Notes: generated from the letters alone by a model not told the origin. 64,000 nucleotides of DNA from JAYQKL01 sp965243245 (GCA_965243245.1 OZ251536.1:1426001-1490000); one strand, 5' to 3'; numbered from the stretch's first letter, positions 8,521 to 16,391 are shown. Program-made: numbers and translations.

Positions 8521-9288
8521 ATGATGGATAAAACGGTAAAGGTCAAAACCCGCAATGTAAATGTACACTATGGAGAAATCCAAGCACTGCATGGTATCGG
8601 TCTTGATGTACACGAAAATATGGTTACGGCTCTCATTGGCCCTTCTGGTTGCGGCAAATCTACTTTCTTGCGGTGCATTAACCGAATGAATGATGTCATT
8701 TTAGGGTGCCGTGTGGAGGGCGATATTCAGATTGATAATCAGAATATTTATTCGCCTGACCTTGATGTCGTTGAATTGCGTGCAAGGGTCGGCATGGTTT
8801 TTCAAAAACCCAATCCGTTTCCAAAGTCAATTTATGATAATGTCGCCTATGGGCCGCGCATTCATGGACTTTATAAAGACAAAGAACATCTTAATTATAT
8901 CGTCGAGAAAAGCTTAAAACGAGCCGGGTTATGGGATGAAGTGAAAGACCGTTTGAAAGATACAGGCTCTAGTTTGTCGGGCGGGCAACAGCAAAGACTA
9001 TGTATTGCAAGAGCCATTGCGGTTGACCCAGAAGTCTTGCTGATGGATGAACCGTGTTCGGCTCTGGACCCGATCGCAACGGCTATCGTTGAAGAGCTGA
9101 TTAGCGAACTTTGCAAGCGTTTTACAATTATGATTGTGACGCACTCTATGCAACAAGCGGCGCGGGTTTCACAACGTACCGCGTATTTTCACTTAGGAAG
9201 CTTGATAGAGTATGGCAAAACAAGGCAGATATTTACCAATCCCGCCAATGAGCAGACAGAAGCTTATATTTCAGGTAAAATAGGTTAA
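8521..9288 (+). CDS. pstB: Phosphate ABC transporter ATPase PstB
   Basis: The ATPase that powers PstCA, 255 residues, standard length. Intact motifs are Walker A GPSGCGKST (about 40-48), Q loop VFQKPNPFPKS, signature LSGGQQQRLCIARA, Walker B VLLMDEPCSALDP and switch His in VTHSM. VFQKPNPFPKSIYDN is typical of PstB rather than other ABC ATPases. The gene sits 6 bases after pstA and 24 before phoU. Confidence 0.97.
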   Translation: MMDKTVKVKTRNVNVHYGEIQALHGIGLDVHENMVTALIGPSGCGKSTFLRCINRMNDVILGCRVEGDIQIDNQNIYSPDLDVVELRARVGMVFQKPNPFPKSIYDNVAYGPRIHGLYKDKEHLNYIVEKSLKRAGLWDEVKDRLKDTGSSLSGGQQQRLCIARAIAVDPEVLLMDEPCSALDPIATAIVEELISELCKRFTIMIVTHSMQQAARVSQRTAYFHLGSLIEYGKTRQIFTNPANEQTEAYISGKIG

Positions 9289-9312
9289 TGAGGGTTAGGC
9301 AAGAGATTTAAA

Positions 9313-10008
9313 ATGATTGAGACAAAACATATTAGTTCACATTTTGATGAGGATTTGATCGATTTGCACAATGAGGTGGCTCGCCTTGGCGCGCTTGCCG
9401 AGAGCCAATTAAGTGGGGTGATTGATATTGTCAAATCCAACAATACGGCCGGGCTGGCTGAGCTGATTAAGCGCGATGTTGAGCTTGATTTAATTGAGGC
9501 GAGTCTCAATGAAAAGGCGATTACGATGCTGGCTTTGCGCGCGCCAATGGCGGAAGATTTGCGCCATATTATTGTTGCCCTGAAAGTGGCGACTATTCTT
9601 GAGCGTACGGGCGATTACACCAAGAATATCGCCAAACGTGTGTGCTTGATTGAAGAGGATGATGCGCTTACAGAGACGGTGCGGGTTTTGGATGTCATGG
9701 GTAAAATGGTGCAAGAAATGCTTAAAAATATTCTTGATGCTTATATGGAAAAAAATGTCGAAGCGGCACTGGAAATTTGGGAACGCGATATTGAAGTTGA
9801 TGAATTACATACCTCAATTTTCAAAGATGTGGTGACGCAGATGGAAAATAAGAAAATTTCCGTCAGCACGGGGTCGCATTTACTGTTTATCGCTAAAAAT
9901 CTTGAGCGTATCGGCGATTATGCGACGGGTCTGGCTGAGCAAATATATTTTCTTGTCAAGGGCGAGATGCTATCGGGGGAACGCCCTAAACTTGATAATT
10001 CGCTATAG
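9313..10008 (+). CDS. phoU: PhoU phosphate signalling regulator
   Basis: PhoU connects the Pst transporter to PhoR and represses the Pho response when phosphate is ample. The 231-residue protein is made of two three-helix PhoU repeats. Signature blocks are MALRAPMAEDLRHI and LERTGDYTKNIAKR in the first repeat and LLFIAKNLERIGDYATGLAE in the second, with the conserved metal-binding E-R-x-G-D-Y pattern present twice. A 13-base gap separates its stop from the start of phoB, so the genes are probably cotranscribed. Confidence 0.96.
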   Translation: MIETKHISSHFDEDLIDLHNEVARLGALAESQLSGVIDIVKSNNTAGLAELIKRDVELDLIEASLNEKAITMLALRAPMAEDLRHIIVALKVATILERTGDYTKNIAKRVCLIEEDDALTETVRVLDVMGKMVQEMLKNILDAYMEKNVEAALEIWERDIEVDELHTSIFKDVVTQMENKKISVSTGSHLLFIAKNLERIGDYATGLAEQIYFLVKGEMLSGERPKLDNSL

Positions 10009-10021
10009 GGACGGCGCAGGT

Positions 10022-10729
10022 ATGATCGCAAAAATTCTTGTGGCCGATGATGAAGTAAACCAACGCGAACTTATTCGAGAAAATCTGGTGAATAATGGAT
10101 TTGAAGTGCTAACGGCATCAGATGGTGTTGAGGCATTTGAAATTACGCAACTCAAAAACCCCGACTTACTCATTTTGGATTGGATGATGCCACAAATATC
10201 TGGTGTCGATTTATGTCGAAAGTTGCGCAATAAAGAAGAAACACGTGACCTTCCGATTATTATTTTAAGTGCAAGAGGGCAAGCATCCGACCGTAGTTTC
10301 GGGCTTGATTGCGGGGCGGATGATTATGTGCCTAAGCCGTTTTTTCCAAAAGAACTTATCTCGCGGGTCAATTCTTTGCTTCGGCGTGCACGCCCCTCTT
10401 TAAGTAGCGGCGTGCTTTGCTTTTATGACCTAGAAGTCGATATGGTGAAAATCGAGGTACGCCGAAACAAACAGCTGGTTAAATTAAGTGCGAAGGAATT
10501 TCGCTTGCTGACCATTTTGATGGAACGACCAAAGCAGGTTTATTCTCGTGAGTATTTGCTTAATTTAGTTTGGGGGCATGATGCTTATGTCGAAACCAGA
10601 ACCATTGATGTGCATATGAGCCGTTTGCGCAAAGCCCTCAATTTTAGCAATACCCTCAAAACGCCGCTACCTGATATTATCAGAACCGTTCGCGGTATCG
10701 GCTATGCCATGAAAGAATTAGCCCCATAA
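10022..10729 (+). CDS. phoB: PhoB phosphate response regulator
   Basis: An OmpR-family response regulator of 235 residues. The receiver domain carries acidic residues D9-D10, the phosphoacceptor Asp53 in LLILDWMMP, a conserved Thr/Ser region (IILSAR) and Lys in VPKPFFPKEL. The winged-helix domain starts near residue 130 and has LSAKEFRLLTILM, YSREYLLNLVWG and RTIDVHMSRLRKAL. An upstream in-frame extension into phoU is possible, but the family N-terminus (AKILVADDE) fits the ATG at 10022. The stop codon lies one base from the stop of the convergent gene on the other strand. Confidence 0.96.
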   Translation: MIAKILVADDEVNQRELIRENLVNNGFEVLTASDGVEAFEITQLKNPDLLILDWMMPQISGVDLCRKLRNKEETRDLPIIILSARGQASDRSFGLDCGADDYVPKPFFPKELISRVNSLLRRARPSLSSGVLCFYDLEVDMVKIEVRRNKQLVKLSAKEFRLLTILMERPKQVYSREYLLNLVWGHDAYVETRTIDVHMSRLRKALNFSNTLKTPLPDIIRTVRGIGYAMKELAP

Positions 10730-10730
10730 A

Positions 10731-11252
10731 TTAAGGATGATTGGGGCTGGTTAAGGGACTTCTTTGCATGATGGATTTGATGAATATTTCTCTCAAATCA
10801 TGCGATGAGATTAGCGATAAATCAATCATGAGAGCATGATGGACGGTGCTAATGCTGTGTTGAACTGTGCGCAAATCAGCCGTGATGTTTTCAAGAGCAA
10901 TCCGTTCAATCGTTTCTTGGCCCAAAGCCTGCACTAAGGCTATTTTGTGTTTGGTGTAAAGACGATAAGTGTCATTTATATTCTGTCGGTGCTTGGCTAA
11001 TATCGCTTGCACCTGCGGCTCTTTTTCTTTAGGAAACTGGCGGATAAGGATGCGCTTAATTTGGTCATGATCATAATTGCCAGCGACATAGTCTTTGTGC
11101 CACGATTTATGTGCCACCATGGCACCTATAGTCACCAGATTAAAAGCTAAAGATACCGCAAAAATAATGCCAATAATAACAAATGTACGCTTTTTAATCC
11201 CAATAATTTTTGCTCTCGAATCGTTCATGGTTTTTTCCGTGTTCTCTTCCAT
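10731..11252 (-). CDS. Membrane-anchored periplasmic heavy-metal-sensor-like (CnrX/Spy-type) protein
   Basis: The 173-residue protein has a basic cytoplasmic start, one membrane segment near residues 24-48 and a helical periplasmic part. That part contains HxxW and H-rich stretches (AHKSWHKDY) and ILAKHRQNINDTYRLY. This resembles the Metal_resist/CnrX-like or CpxP/Spy-like group, often found with ECF sigma factors. It is the third gene in a sigma, anti-sigma, sensor series, 3 bases after the preceding gene. A role in sensing envelope stress or metals is inferred from the family and position. The C-terminus carries no recognised domain. Confidence 0.65.
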   Translation of the reverse strand: MEENTEKTMNDSRAKIIGIKKRTFVIIGIIFAVSLAFNLVTIGAMVAHKSWHKDYVAGNYDHDQIKRILIRQFPKEKEPQVQAILAKHRQNINDTYRLYTKHKIALVQALGQETIERIALENITADLRTVQHSISTVHHALMIDLSLISSHDLREIFIKSIMQRSPLTSPNHP

Positions 11253-11255
11253 TTG

Positions 11256-11771
11256 TTAAATTTTCCAAGCCTCAAAATCAACTAAAAATAGGTCCGGTGT
11301 GTTATCTAAAAAGGCTATGGTGACATAGTTAAAATAATCAAAAAAGTTTTGTGCAAGGTGTGCTAATGGCGGGGTGAAAACCCCGACCAGCAAGCAAGCC
11401 GCCATCGCAATAAGGCTATAGGCTGTGTATTTGCGCCAAAGCGTGTCGGGTAAAATAAAAAGCGATACAGGCGAAGGGCTAAGCATATTTATAATATTGT
11501 GCTCAATGCGTTTTGGCACTTTAACTTGTAATCTATCCAAAGCTTCATCAATTTTTTGGGCATTGTGGTTTAATTCAGCAAGGTGCGGATGCGCCCTAAT
11601 TTTGGCATCTATAAGAGTTTTTGGCATATTTATAGGCGGCCAATTTTGTGTTCGACCACCATATATTTCAATCAGTCTTGCCAACTCACTTGCGAGCCCA
11701 TGTTCCAGCTCATGTTCCAGCTCATGTTCCAGCTCATTTTGCTCAGCTTGTGTTTTGTCATGCCCACTCAT
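11256..11771 (-). CDS. Probable anti-sigma factor, single-pass membrane protein
   Basis: The 171-residue protein has a helical N-terminal cytosolic part and one transmembrane segment near residues 134-152 (YSLIAMAACLLVGVF), then a short periplasmic tail. This is the usual plan for a membrane anti-sigma factor. The gene lies 18 bases after an ECF sigma gene and 3 before a periplasmic sensor-like gene. No zinc-binding anti-sigma motif (HxxxCxxC) is visible. An N-terminal ELEH repeat comes from four 12-base tandem copies around 11698-11738. The function is inferred from gene order. Confidence 0.6.
   Translation of the reverse strand: MSGHDKTQAEQNELEHELEHELEHGLASELARLIEIYGGRTQNWPPINMPKTLIDAKIRAHPHLAELNHNAQKIDEALDRLQVKVPKRIEHNIINMLSPSPVSLFILPDTLWRKYTAYSLIAMAACLLVGVFTPPLAHLAQNFFDYFNYVTIAFLDNTPDLFLVDFEAWKI
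11698..11738. repeat. 12-base in-frame tandem repeat in the anti-sigma gene
   Basis: GCTCATGTTCCA, with variants, is repeated nearly four times. On the coding strand it gives the ELEH/ELEHG series near the protein N-terminus. It keeps the frame because the unit is a multiple of three. Confidence 0.9.
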
Positions 11772-11789
11772 ATATGCTCTCCATAACTT

Positions 11790-12380
11790 TCAATCCTTAA
11801 ATTTATCGCGTTCAAAATGGGCAAAATAACCACGATGACGCTTTAAAGTCTGATGCAATTTTTTACGCCCACGCCGTAAACTCGATTCCAAAGCGGCAAT
11901 CGATACACCAAGAGTTTCAGCCGCCGCTTTTTGACCCATCTCAGCAAAATAAACCATTTCAATCGCATCCCTTTGGGCTTGTGATAATTTATTTAACGCT
12001 TCAAAAATCAAATCTCGGTCTTTTTTTTTCGATAAAAGAACAAACCCATCATCTTGTAAGTCTATGGGTTCATCAATGTTTTCAAGCGGCAGGGTGGGTT
12101 TGCGCCGACGAAGTATATCTGTGCATTTATTGACACTCACACGGTAAAGCCACGTGGTGAATTTGGCATCGCTTGGATGCCAACGCGCCGCACTTTTCCA
12201 GATAGAAATAAAAACTTCTTGCGCAGCTTCCTCCGCTTCTTCTTTATTGCCTAGACGGCGATAGCAAATGCTGAAAACACGGTCTAAATGCCGCCGAACA
12301 AGCATGGTAAAGGCATCCGCATCGCCCTTTCCGATAAGCTGCATAAGCGTTTCATCTGTTTTTTTATTCTTTTGAATCAT
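11790..12380 (-). CDS. ECF-family RNA polymerase sigma factor
   Basis: The 196-residue protein has sigma region 2 (LVRRHLDRVFSICYRRLG, EEAAQEVFISIWKSA, FTTWLYRVSVNKCTDILRRR, about residues 28-95). It also has region 4 (LSQAQRDAIEMVYFAEMG, AAAETLGVSIAALESSLRRG, about 130-180), so both promoter-recognition domains are complete. It directs polymerase to a small regulon, presumably held in check by the next gene. A run of nine A residues on the coding strand (12021-12029) encodes KKK in the linker between regions 2 and 4. A length change there would remove region 4. Confidence 0.92.
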   Translation of the reverse strand: MIQKNKKTDETLMQLIGKGDADAFTMLVRRHLDRVFSICYRRLGNKEEAEEAAQEVFISIWKSAARWHPSDAKFTTWLYRVSVNKCTDILRRRKPTLPLENIDEPIDLQDDGFVLLSKKKDRDLIFEALNKLSQAQRDAIEMVYFAEMGQKAAAETLGVSIAALESSLRRGRKKLHQTLKRHRGYFAHFERDKFKD

Positions 12381-12512
12381 ATTTAGAAATATTTAAATTC
12401 AATATATTCAAGCCCCAAAAAGGCGCGGGATTTTTAAGCCCCTTGACGCCTCATATGCGGATGGCTTTTCGCAAAACAACGCATGATACATTAATTTAAT
12501 AAATAATACTTA

Positions 12513-13523
12513 CTATTTGCCTCGCTCCGAAAGCAACACTTCGATGAAATTTCTATACTGGTTGATACGCTTGCGTTCATTCTCAAAATTCTCTTGATAA
12601 AGCGCATGGGTTTCCTTGAGCTTCTGGTCAAAAACAATAGAAAGATGCTCAATCTTCATCGTCGTTTCAGCAATATGATGCTTTAAGCTGTCTAGTTCTG
12701 TCTCTATATTTGCTCTGTTCAAAGAGAGGTTGCTTTCATTATTGGCGTTGATGGCGCGCATTTGTTCGAGGATGTCATTCTTACGCGCTTGCATCTCAAG
12801 AAATAATCTACGCGTGGCTGCTTCGGTTTCTTGTTCGGATTTCATATTGGATAACACATCGCGCATGCGCATCGATAAACGCACACTATCGGACATATTA
12901 ACAGGCCTGGCGAACACATTATTTTGACTGGGCTGAGGCGGTTTTTCTGCAATATCAATATCGGCTGGAATTGCTGAAGTGTCAGTTGCTTCATTGGCGC
13001 GACCGTCCGCACTTAAATGAGAGGACTGTGAACCAGCTCCAAAATGACCAAAGATGGAATTTACAGAGCTTTCTTCTATAGGACTTTCTTCTATAGGGCT
13101 TTCTTCTATAGGGCTTTCTTCTATAGGGCTTTCTTCTATAGGGCTTTCTTCTATAGGGCTTTCTTCTATAGGGCTTTCTTCTATAGGGCTTTCTTCTATA
13201 GGGCTTTCTTCTATAGGGCTTTCTTCTATAGGGCTTTCTTCTATAGGGTTTTCTTCTATGGGGCTTATCTCGGTTTCAGCCAGTTCCGCCGCAATGGCCG
13301 CCTCAAGCTCTTCATCAATATCTTCATCAATATCCTCATCAATATCCCCCTCAATACCCCCCTCACTATTTTCGTCAATATTTGCCGCCATTGATGCCAT
13401 CTCTTGATTTGCCGTGACCGCCTCCGATTTAGGCGGCGCGGCACTATCCTCACGATTAAGAATGTCTTGAATCGCCGCCGATATTTCAGTCATCTTCGGG
13501 AAACCTTGAGGGTCGTCAAACAT
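12513..13523 (-). CDS. Acidic repeat protein with C-terminal coiled coil (PIEES repeats), function unknown
   Basis: No family was recognised. The 336 residues fall into four parts. A short N-terminal helix (EISAAIQDILNREDS) resembles the N-terminal helix of alphaproteobacterial PopZ. A very acidic segment with DIDE repeats comes next. Then 13 copies of PIEE[S/N] (DNA 13066-13260) form a disordered Pro/Glu linker. A charged helical C-terminus (about 220-336: MRMRDVLSNMKSEQE, then ETTMKIEHLSIVFDQKL) probably forms a coiled coil. No signal peptide or membrane segment is present. A scaffold role is possible but unproven, because the PopZ C-terminal oligomerisation region is not present. The gene lies upstream of the sigma factor on the same strand. 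Confidence 0.75.
   Translation of the reverse strand: MFDDPQGFPKMTEISAAIQDILNREDSAAPPKSEAVTANQEMASMAANIDENSEGGIEGDIDEDIDEDIDEELEAAIAAELAETEISPIEENPIEESPIEESPIEESPIEESPIEESPIEESPIEESPIEESPIEESPIEESPIEESPIEESSVNSIFGHFGAGSQSSHLSADGRANEATDTSAIPADIDIAEKPPQPSQNNVFARPVNMSDSVRLSMRMRDVLSNMKSEQETEAATRRLFLEMQARKNDILEQMRAINANNESNLSLNRANIETELDSLKHHIAETTMKIEHLSIVFDQKLKETHALYQENFENERKRINQYRNFIEVLLSERGK
13066..13260. repeat. 15-base tandem repeat, 13 copies, coding for PIEES
   Basis: The unit GGGCTTTCTTCTATA (plus strand) occurs 13 times head to tail. Most copies are identical, and the outer copies have one or two changes (gagct at the start, gggtt and ctatg at the end). Identical inner and degenerate outer copies are typical of recent slippage expansion. 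All reading frames stay open because the unit has no stop. Confidence 0.98.
13311..13357. repeat. 12-base in-frame tandem repeat (DIDE)
   Basis: TTCATCAATATC and near copies are repeated about four times, encoding a (D/G)DIDE series just N-terminal to the PIEES array of the same protein. This is a second, independent repeat in one gene. Confidence 0.88.
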
Positions 13524-13732
13524 TTTGTACTCACAAACTCTTTTTTACTCACAAGCTTAATGCAACTATCATGCGGACTCAAAAGCACAAGGATATATAG
13601 TGTACCAAGCCAATTAAAATACTACTATATCTATAATGCGTTATAAAGGCTCAAGCGCACTAAAACATATTTAAATGTCACATGTTGCAATTGTCTAACG
13701 ATAAAATGATATAGTAAAATGCGGCGGGATAA

Positions 13733-14809
13733 ATGGAGATAAAAGCCAAAATGAACGCAGATGAGGACAGTCAAACCAGCAGTCAAACCAGCAGTCAAAC
13801 CAGCAGTGATGCCTCTTGGCAAGGTGGAATGCGCTCGGGTGTCAAGTCATTGGCGAACTTGCTGTTACTAGAGCATGATTTTCGCCGCGCCCCAAAACCC
13901 GAACAACTCGCCCGTCTTGTCGTTGAGCGTCTCAACCGCTTCACGGATTACGAATGTGCCGTGTTTTGGACGGTCAAACGCGGTAAGTCTTTTCAAAAAG
14001 CATTCATTTCTGGGGTTGGAGATGAACCAGACGGCAAAATTATGCGAAAATGGGGCGCGACTCTTTCGCGGTGGCTGGCCAAAAAACTCAGCAAAACAAA
14101 ACAGCTCATGGTGCTCGACCCCGATGACATTAATCCCAAAGCATTGTCATTATGGCCCGAAACAATCGCGCTTAATGGTCTTGCTGTGCCGATTAAAAAT
14201 CCAAAAGGTGAGGTGCTCGGCGGCGTGGTCTTATTACGCGAAGCACCATGGACGCAATCTTTTCAGGTGATGATAGAGCAAATGGCTGAGGTCCTTGGCT
14301 ATAATCTATGGGCCTTGGCACTTGGGATACATGATAAAAAATTTAGCAAAGGAAAATGGATTGCTTTCATTTTAATAACGCTATTGATTGGCGGTAGCTT
14401 TTTTGTGTCTATGCCAAATAATGTGTCAGGCAATATTAATATACGGGCTGAACGTGCTGCGCCGAACACAAATCCCCCCCCCTTGGCACCGCATGACCCG
14501 ACGCAAAATGACCCGACGCAAATTGATTTAAGGATACCCATGCAGGACGCCTTGAACTTAAAATCTGGCACGCGCTTGCAAGCGCATTTTGAAGGACAGG
14601 AATATAAACTTATCGTTGAACGTATCACGCCATGGTATGTTGCCTTATTTGCAGACAGGCATGTGCGGGTGCGCGTGCTTGAGACTCCCAAGGGCGTCGC
14701 GCCGCCAAGATTTGAAAAAATTACCACTGCCAATAAAACCACCTCTTTGGCCTTATATGTGATGCAACCCTTTGTCGGCTTTATGCGCCGTGCGCTTGGG
14801 ATTGAATAA
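13733..14809 (+). CDS. GAF-like domain membrane protein, possibly a degenerate HlyD-type adaptor
   Basis: The 358-residue protein has a polar N-terminal tail with SQTS repeats (12 bases x 3 at 13768-13803). A GAF-like cytosolic domain follows at about residues 40-200 (LVVERLNRFTDYECAVFW, then LNGLAVPIKNPKGEVLGGVVLL). One membrane helix lies near 206-225 (WIAFILITLLIGGSFFV), with a periplasmic C-terminal part. GAF plus membrane helix plus HlyD barrel is known in some secretion adaptors. Here the coiled-coil and lipoyl parts would be missing, so that link is tentative. A run of nine C residues (14474-14482) encodes PPP after the membrane helix. The start could also be the ATG at 13751. The next gene, 61 bases downstream, is an ABC ATPase. 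Confidence 0.65.
   Translation: MEIKAKMNADEDSQTSSQTSSQTSSDASWQGGMRSGVKSLANLLLLEHDFRRAPKPEQLARLVVERLNRFTDYECAVFWTVKRGKSFQKAFISGVGDEPDGKIMRKWGATLSRWLAKKLSKTKQLMVLDPDDINPKALSLWPETIALNGLAVPIKNPKGEVLGGVVLLREAPWTQSFQVMIEQMAEVLGYNLWALALGIHDKKFSKGKWIAFILITLLIGGSFFVSMPNNVSGNINIRAERAAPNTNPPPLAPHDPTQNDPTQIDLRIPMQDALNLKSGTRLQAHFEGQEYKLIVERITPWYVALFADRHVRVRVLETPKGVAPPRFEKITTANKTTSLALYVMQPFVGFMRRALGIE
13768..13803. repeat. 12-base in-frame tandem repeat (SQTS)
   Basis: CAGTCAAACCAG occurs three times exactly, encoding repeated SQTS in the N-terminal tail of the GAF-like protein. Confidence 0.95.
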
Positions 14810-14870
14810 GCTTCTGCCAGATTTAAAACCATTAGTTGAAGATCTGCGCACACAACGCTAGAGTGCGCAG

Positions 14871-15620
14871 ATGATTGAATTGAGGCATATTTCTAAAAGT
14901 TTTGAACACATCAAAGCCCTTGACCGTGTTTCTCTTTGCGTGAGGCGGGGTAGATCACTTGCGATTATCGGCGCGGCGGCGGCGGGCAAGTCAGTGATGG
15001 TGAAATTAATCGCAGGACTTTACGCGCCCGAAACAGGTCACATTGAAATTGATGGGCAAGCTGTTGGGACAGTAAAAAATCGCTCACATGACCTCAATTT
15101 ACGCATTGGAATGTTGTTTCAGCAAAATGCTCTTTTTGATAGTTTGAGGGTGTGGGAAAATATTTCCTTTCGCTTGATGATGAACGGTACGTCTCGGGAT
15201 GAAGCGCGCCTCATCAGCGGGGAACTTTTACAAAAAGTCGGACTGCCAAAAGAAAATGCCACGCTTTTTCCAGCTGATCTTTCGGGCGGTATGCAAAAAA
15301 GAGTCGGATTTGCCCGTGCCCTCGCAACCGGGGCGGATATTTTGTTGCTCGATAATCCGACCGCCGGCCTTGACCCTATCTTGGCAGCGCGGATTGACCG
15401 AATGATTGCGCGTCTGGCACGCGAAAATGGAGCAACCGTGATCTCGGTGACAAGCAATATGGTTGGCATATATGAAGCCTATGATGAAATTGCGGTGCTC
15501 GATAAAGGGCAGATTAAATGGCACGGCTCAGCGCGGCAAGCAGAAGCGGAGCAGAACCCTTGGCTAAGGCAGATAATCGAAGGTCACCGCGAAGGGCCTA
15601 TAGACGTCATGGCAATATAG
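14871..15620 (+). CDS. MlaF/Ttg2A-like ABC ATPase with degenerate catalytic residues
   Basis: The 249-residue single ABC domain is closest in layout to MlaF/Ttg2A lipid-transport ATPases. Walker A GAAAAGKS (34-41), the Q loop LFQQN and the signature LSGGMQKRVGFARA are intact. Walker B reads LLLDNPTAGLDP, so the catalytic Glu after Asp161 is Asn162. The switch region reads SVTSNM, so the His expected after Thr194 is Ser195. Both changes normally abolish or strongly slow ATP hydrolysis while leaving ATP binding possible. No MlaE permease or MlaD gene is adjacent; the neighbours are a GAF-like membrane protein and msrA. It may be a regulatory or permanently ATP-bound form. Confidence 0.82.
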   Translation: MIELRHISKSFEHIKALDRVSLCVRRGRSLAIIGAAAAGKSVMVKLIAGLYAPETGHIEIDGQAVGTVKNRSHDLNLRIGMLFQQNALFDSLRVWENISFRLMMNGTSRDEARLISGELLQKVGLPKENATLFPADLSGGMQKRVGFARALATGADILLLDNPTAGLDPILAARIDRMIARLARENGATVISVTSNMVGIYEAYDEIAVLDKGQIKWHGSARQAEAEQNPWLRQIIEGHREGPIDVMAI

Positions 15621-15665
15621 AAGTAATGTAGACGTAATCTAAGCGTGATATAGGCGTGGTATAAG

Positions 15666-16391
15666 ATGAATTTAAAACATTTACTTGGAAAAAAACTAGC
15701 ATTGGCGGGCCCCGATGATGCTTTGGCGGGCCCCGATGATGCTTTGGCGGGCCCCGATGATGCTTTGGCGGGGCGTTCAGAGGCGATTGTCATTACCGAC
15801 AAGCATTTTATTCTTAAGACGAAGATGACGCCACCTTGGTCAAAGGGGGCTATGCAAGCCATATTTGGCATGGGATGCTTTTGGGGAGCAGAGCGGAAAT
15901 TCTGGGAAGGCGCAGAAGTCTATTCCACCCAAGTCGGCTATGCTAGCGGACTGACACCAAACCCAACTTACGAGGAAGTGTGTTCAGGCATGACAGGCCA
16001 TAATGAGGTTGTGAGAGTCATCTACAATCCCACTAAAACGGATTATCGTTCATTGCTGAAAATTTTCTGGGATAATCATAACCCAACACAAGCCATGGCA
16101 CAGGGCAATGATGTCGGCACCCAATATCGTTCAGGCATTTACACCTTTGGCGATGAACAACAAGCCCAAGCGGTCGCTTCTCGTGATATGTTTCAAGACA
16201 TGTTGAAACAGGCCGGCTACGGAACCATTACAACGGAAATTCTTCCCGCGCCAGACTTCTATTATGCTGAGGATTATCATCAGCAATATCTTGGCAAAAA
16301 CCCTTCTGGCTATTGTGGGCTAGGGGGCACAGGTGTGAGTTGTCCTCTGCCTTTGAACCATCAATCAGACAAAATTAAAAGTGACGCATAA
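15666..16391 (+). CDS. msrA: Peptide-methionine (S)-S-oxide reductase MsrA with repeat-expanded N-terminus
   Basis: MsrA repairs oxidised methionine. The catalytic Cys71 sits in GMGCFWGAERKFW. Other family blocks are VGYASGLTPNPTYEEVCSG, HNEVVRVIYNP, GNDVGTQYRSGIY, FYYAEDYHQQYL and a C-terminal GYCGLGGTGVSCPLP that supplies resolving Cys. The N-terminal ALAGR segment, common in long MsrA proteins as ALPGR, has been expanded to three extra LAGPDDA units by a 21-base repeat. That similarity supports the start at 15666. A well-placed AAGGGGG before an internal ATG at 15852 could allow a shorter form. The 3' end overlaps the convergent TonB receptor gene by 17 bases. Confidence 0.94.
   Translation: MNLKHLLGKKLALAGPDDALAGPDDALAGPDDALAGRSEAIVITDKHFILKTKMTPPWSKGAMQAIFGMGCFWGAERKFWEGAEVYSTQVGYASGLTPNPTYEEVCSGMTGHNEVVRVIYNPTKTDYRSLLKIFWDNHNPTQAMAQGNDVGTQYRSGIYTFGDEQQAQAVASRDMFQDMLKQAGYGTITTEILPAPDFYYAEDYHQQYLGKNPSGYCGLGGTGVSCPLPLNHQSDKIKSDA
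15699..15773. repeat. 21-base in-frame tandem repeat inside msrA
   Basis: GCTTTGGCGGGCCCCGATGAT is present in three full copies (the first with one change, gcat) and one half copy. It encodes LAGPDDA repeats before the catalytic domain. Confidence 0.95.

Noticed and set aside
13044..13407. Plus-strand frames with FFYRAFFYR or SIGLSSIGLSS repeats
   Set aside because: They exist only because the 15-base repeat has no stop in any frame. The minus-strand frame carries the coiled-coil protein.
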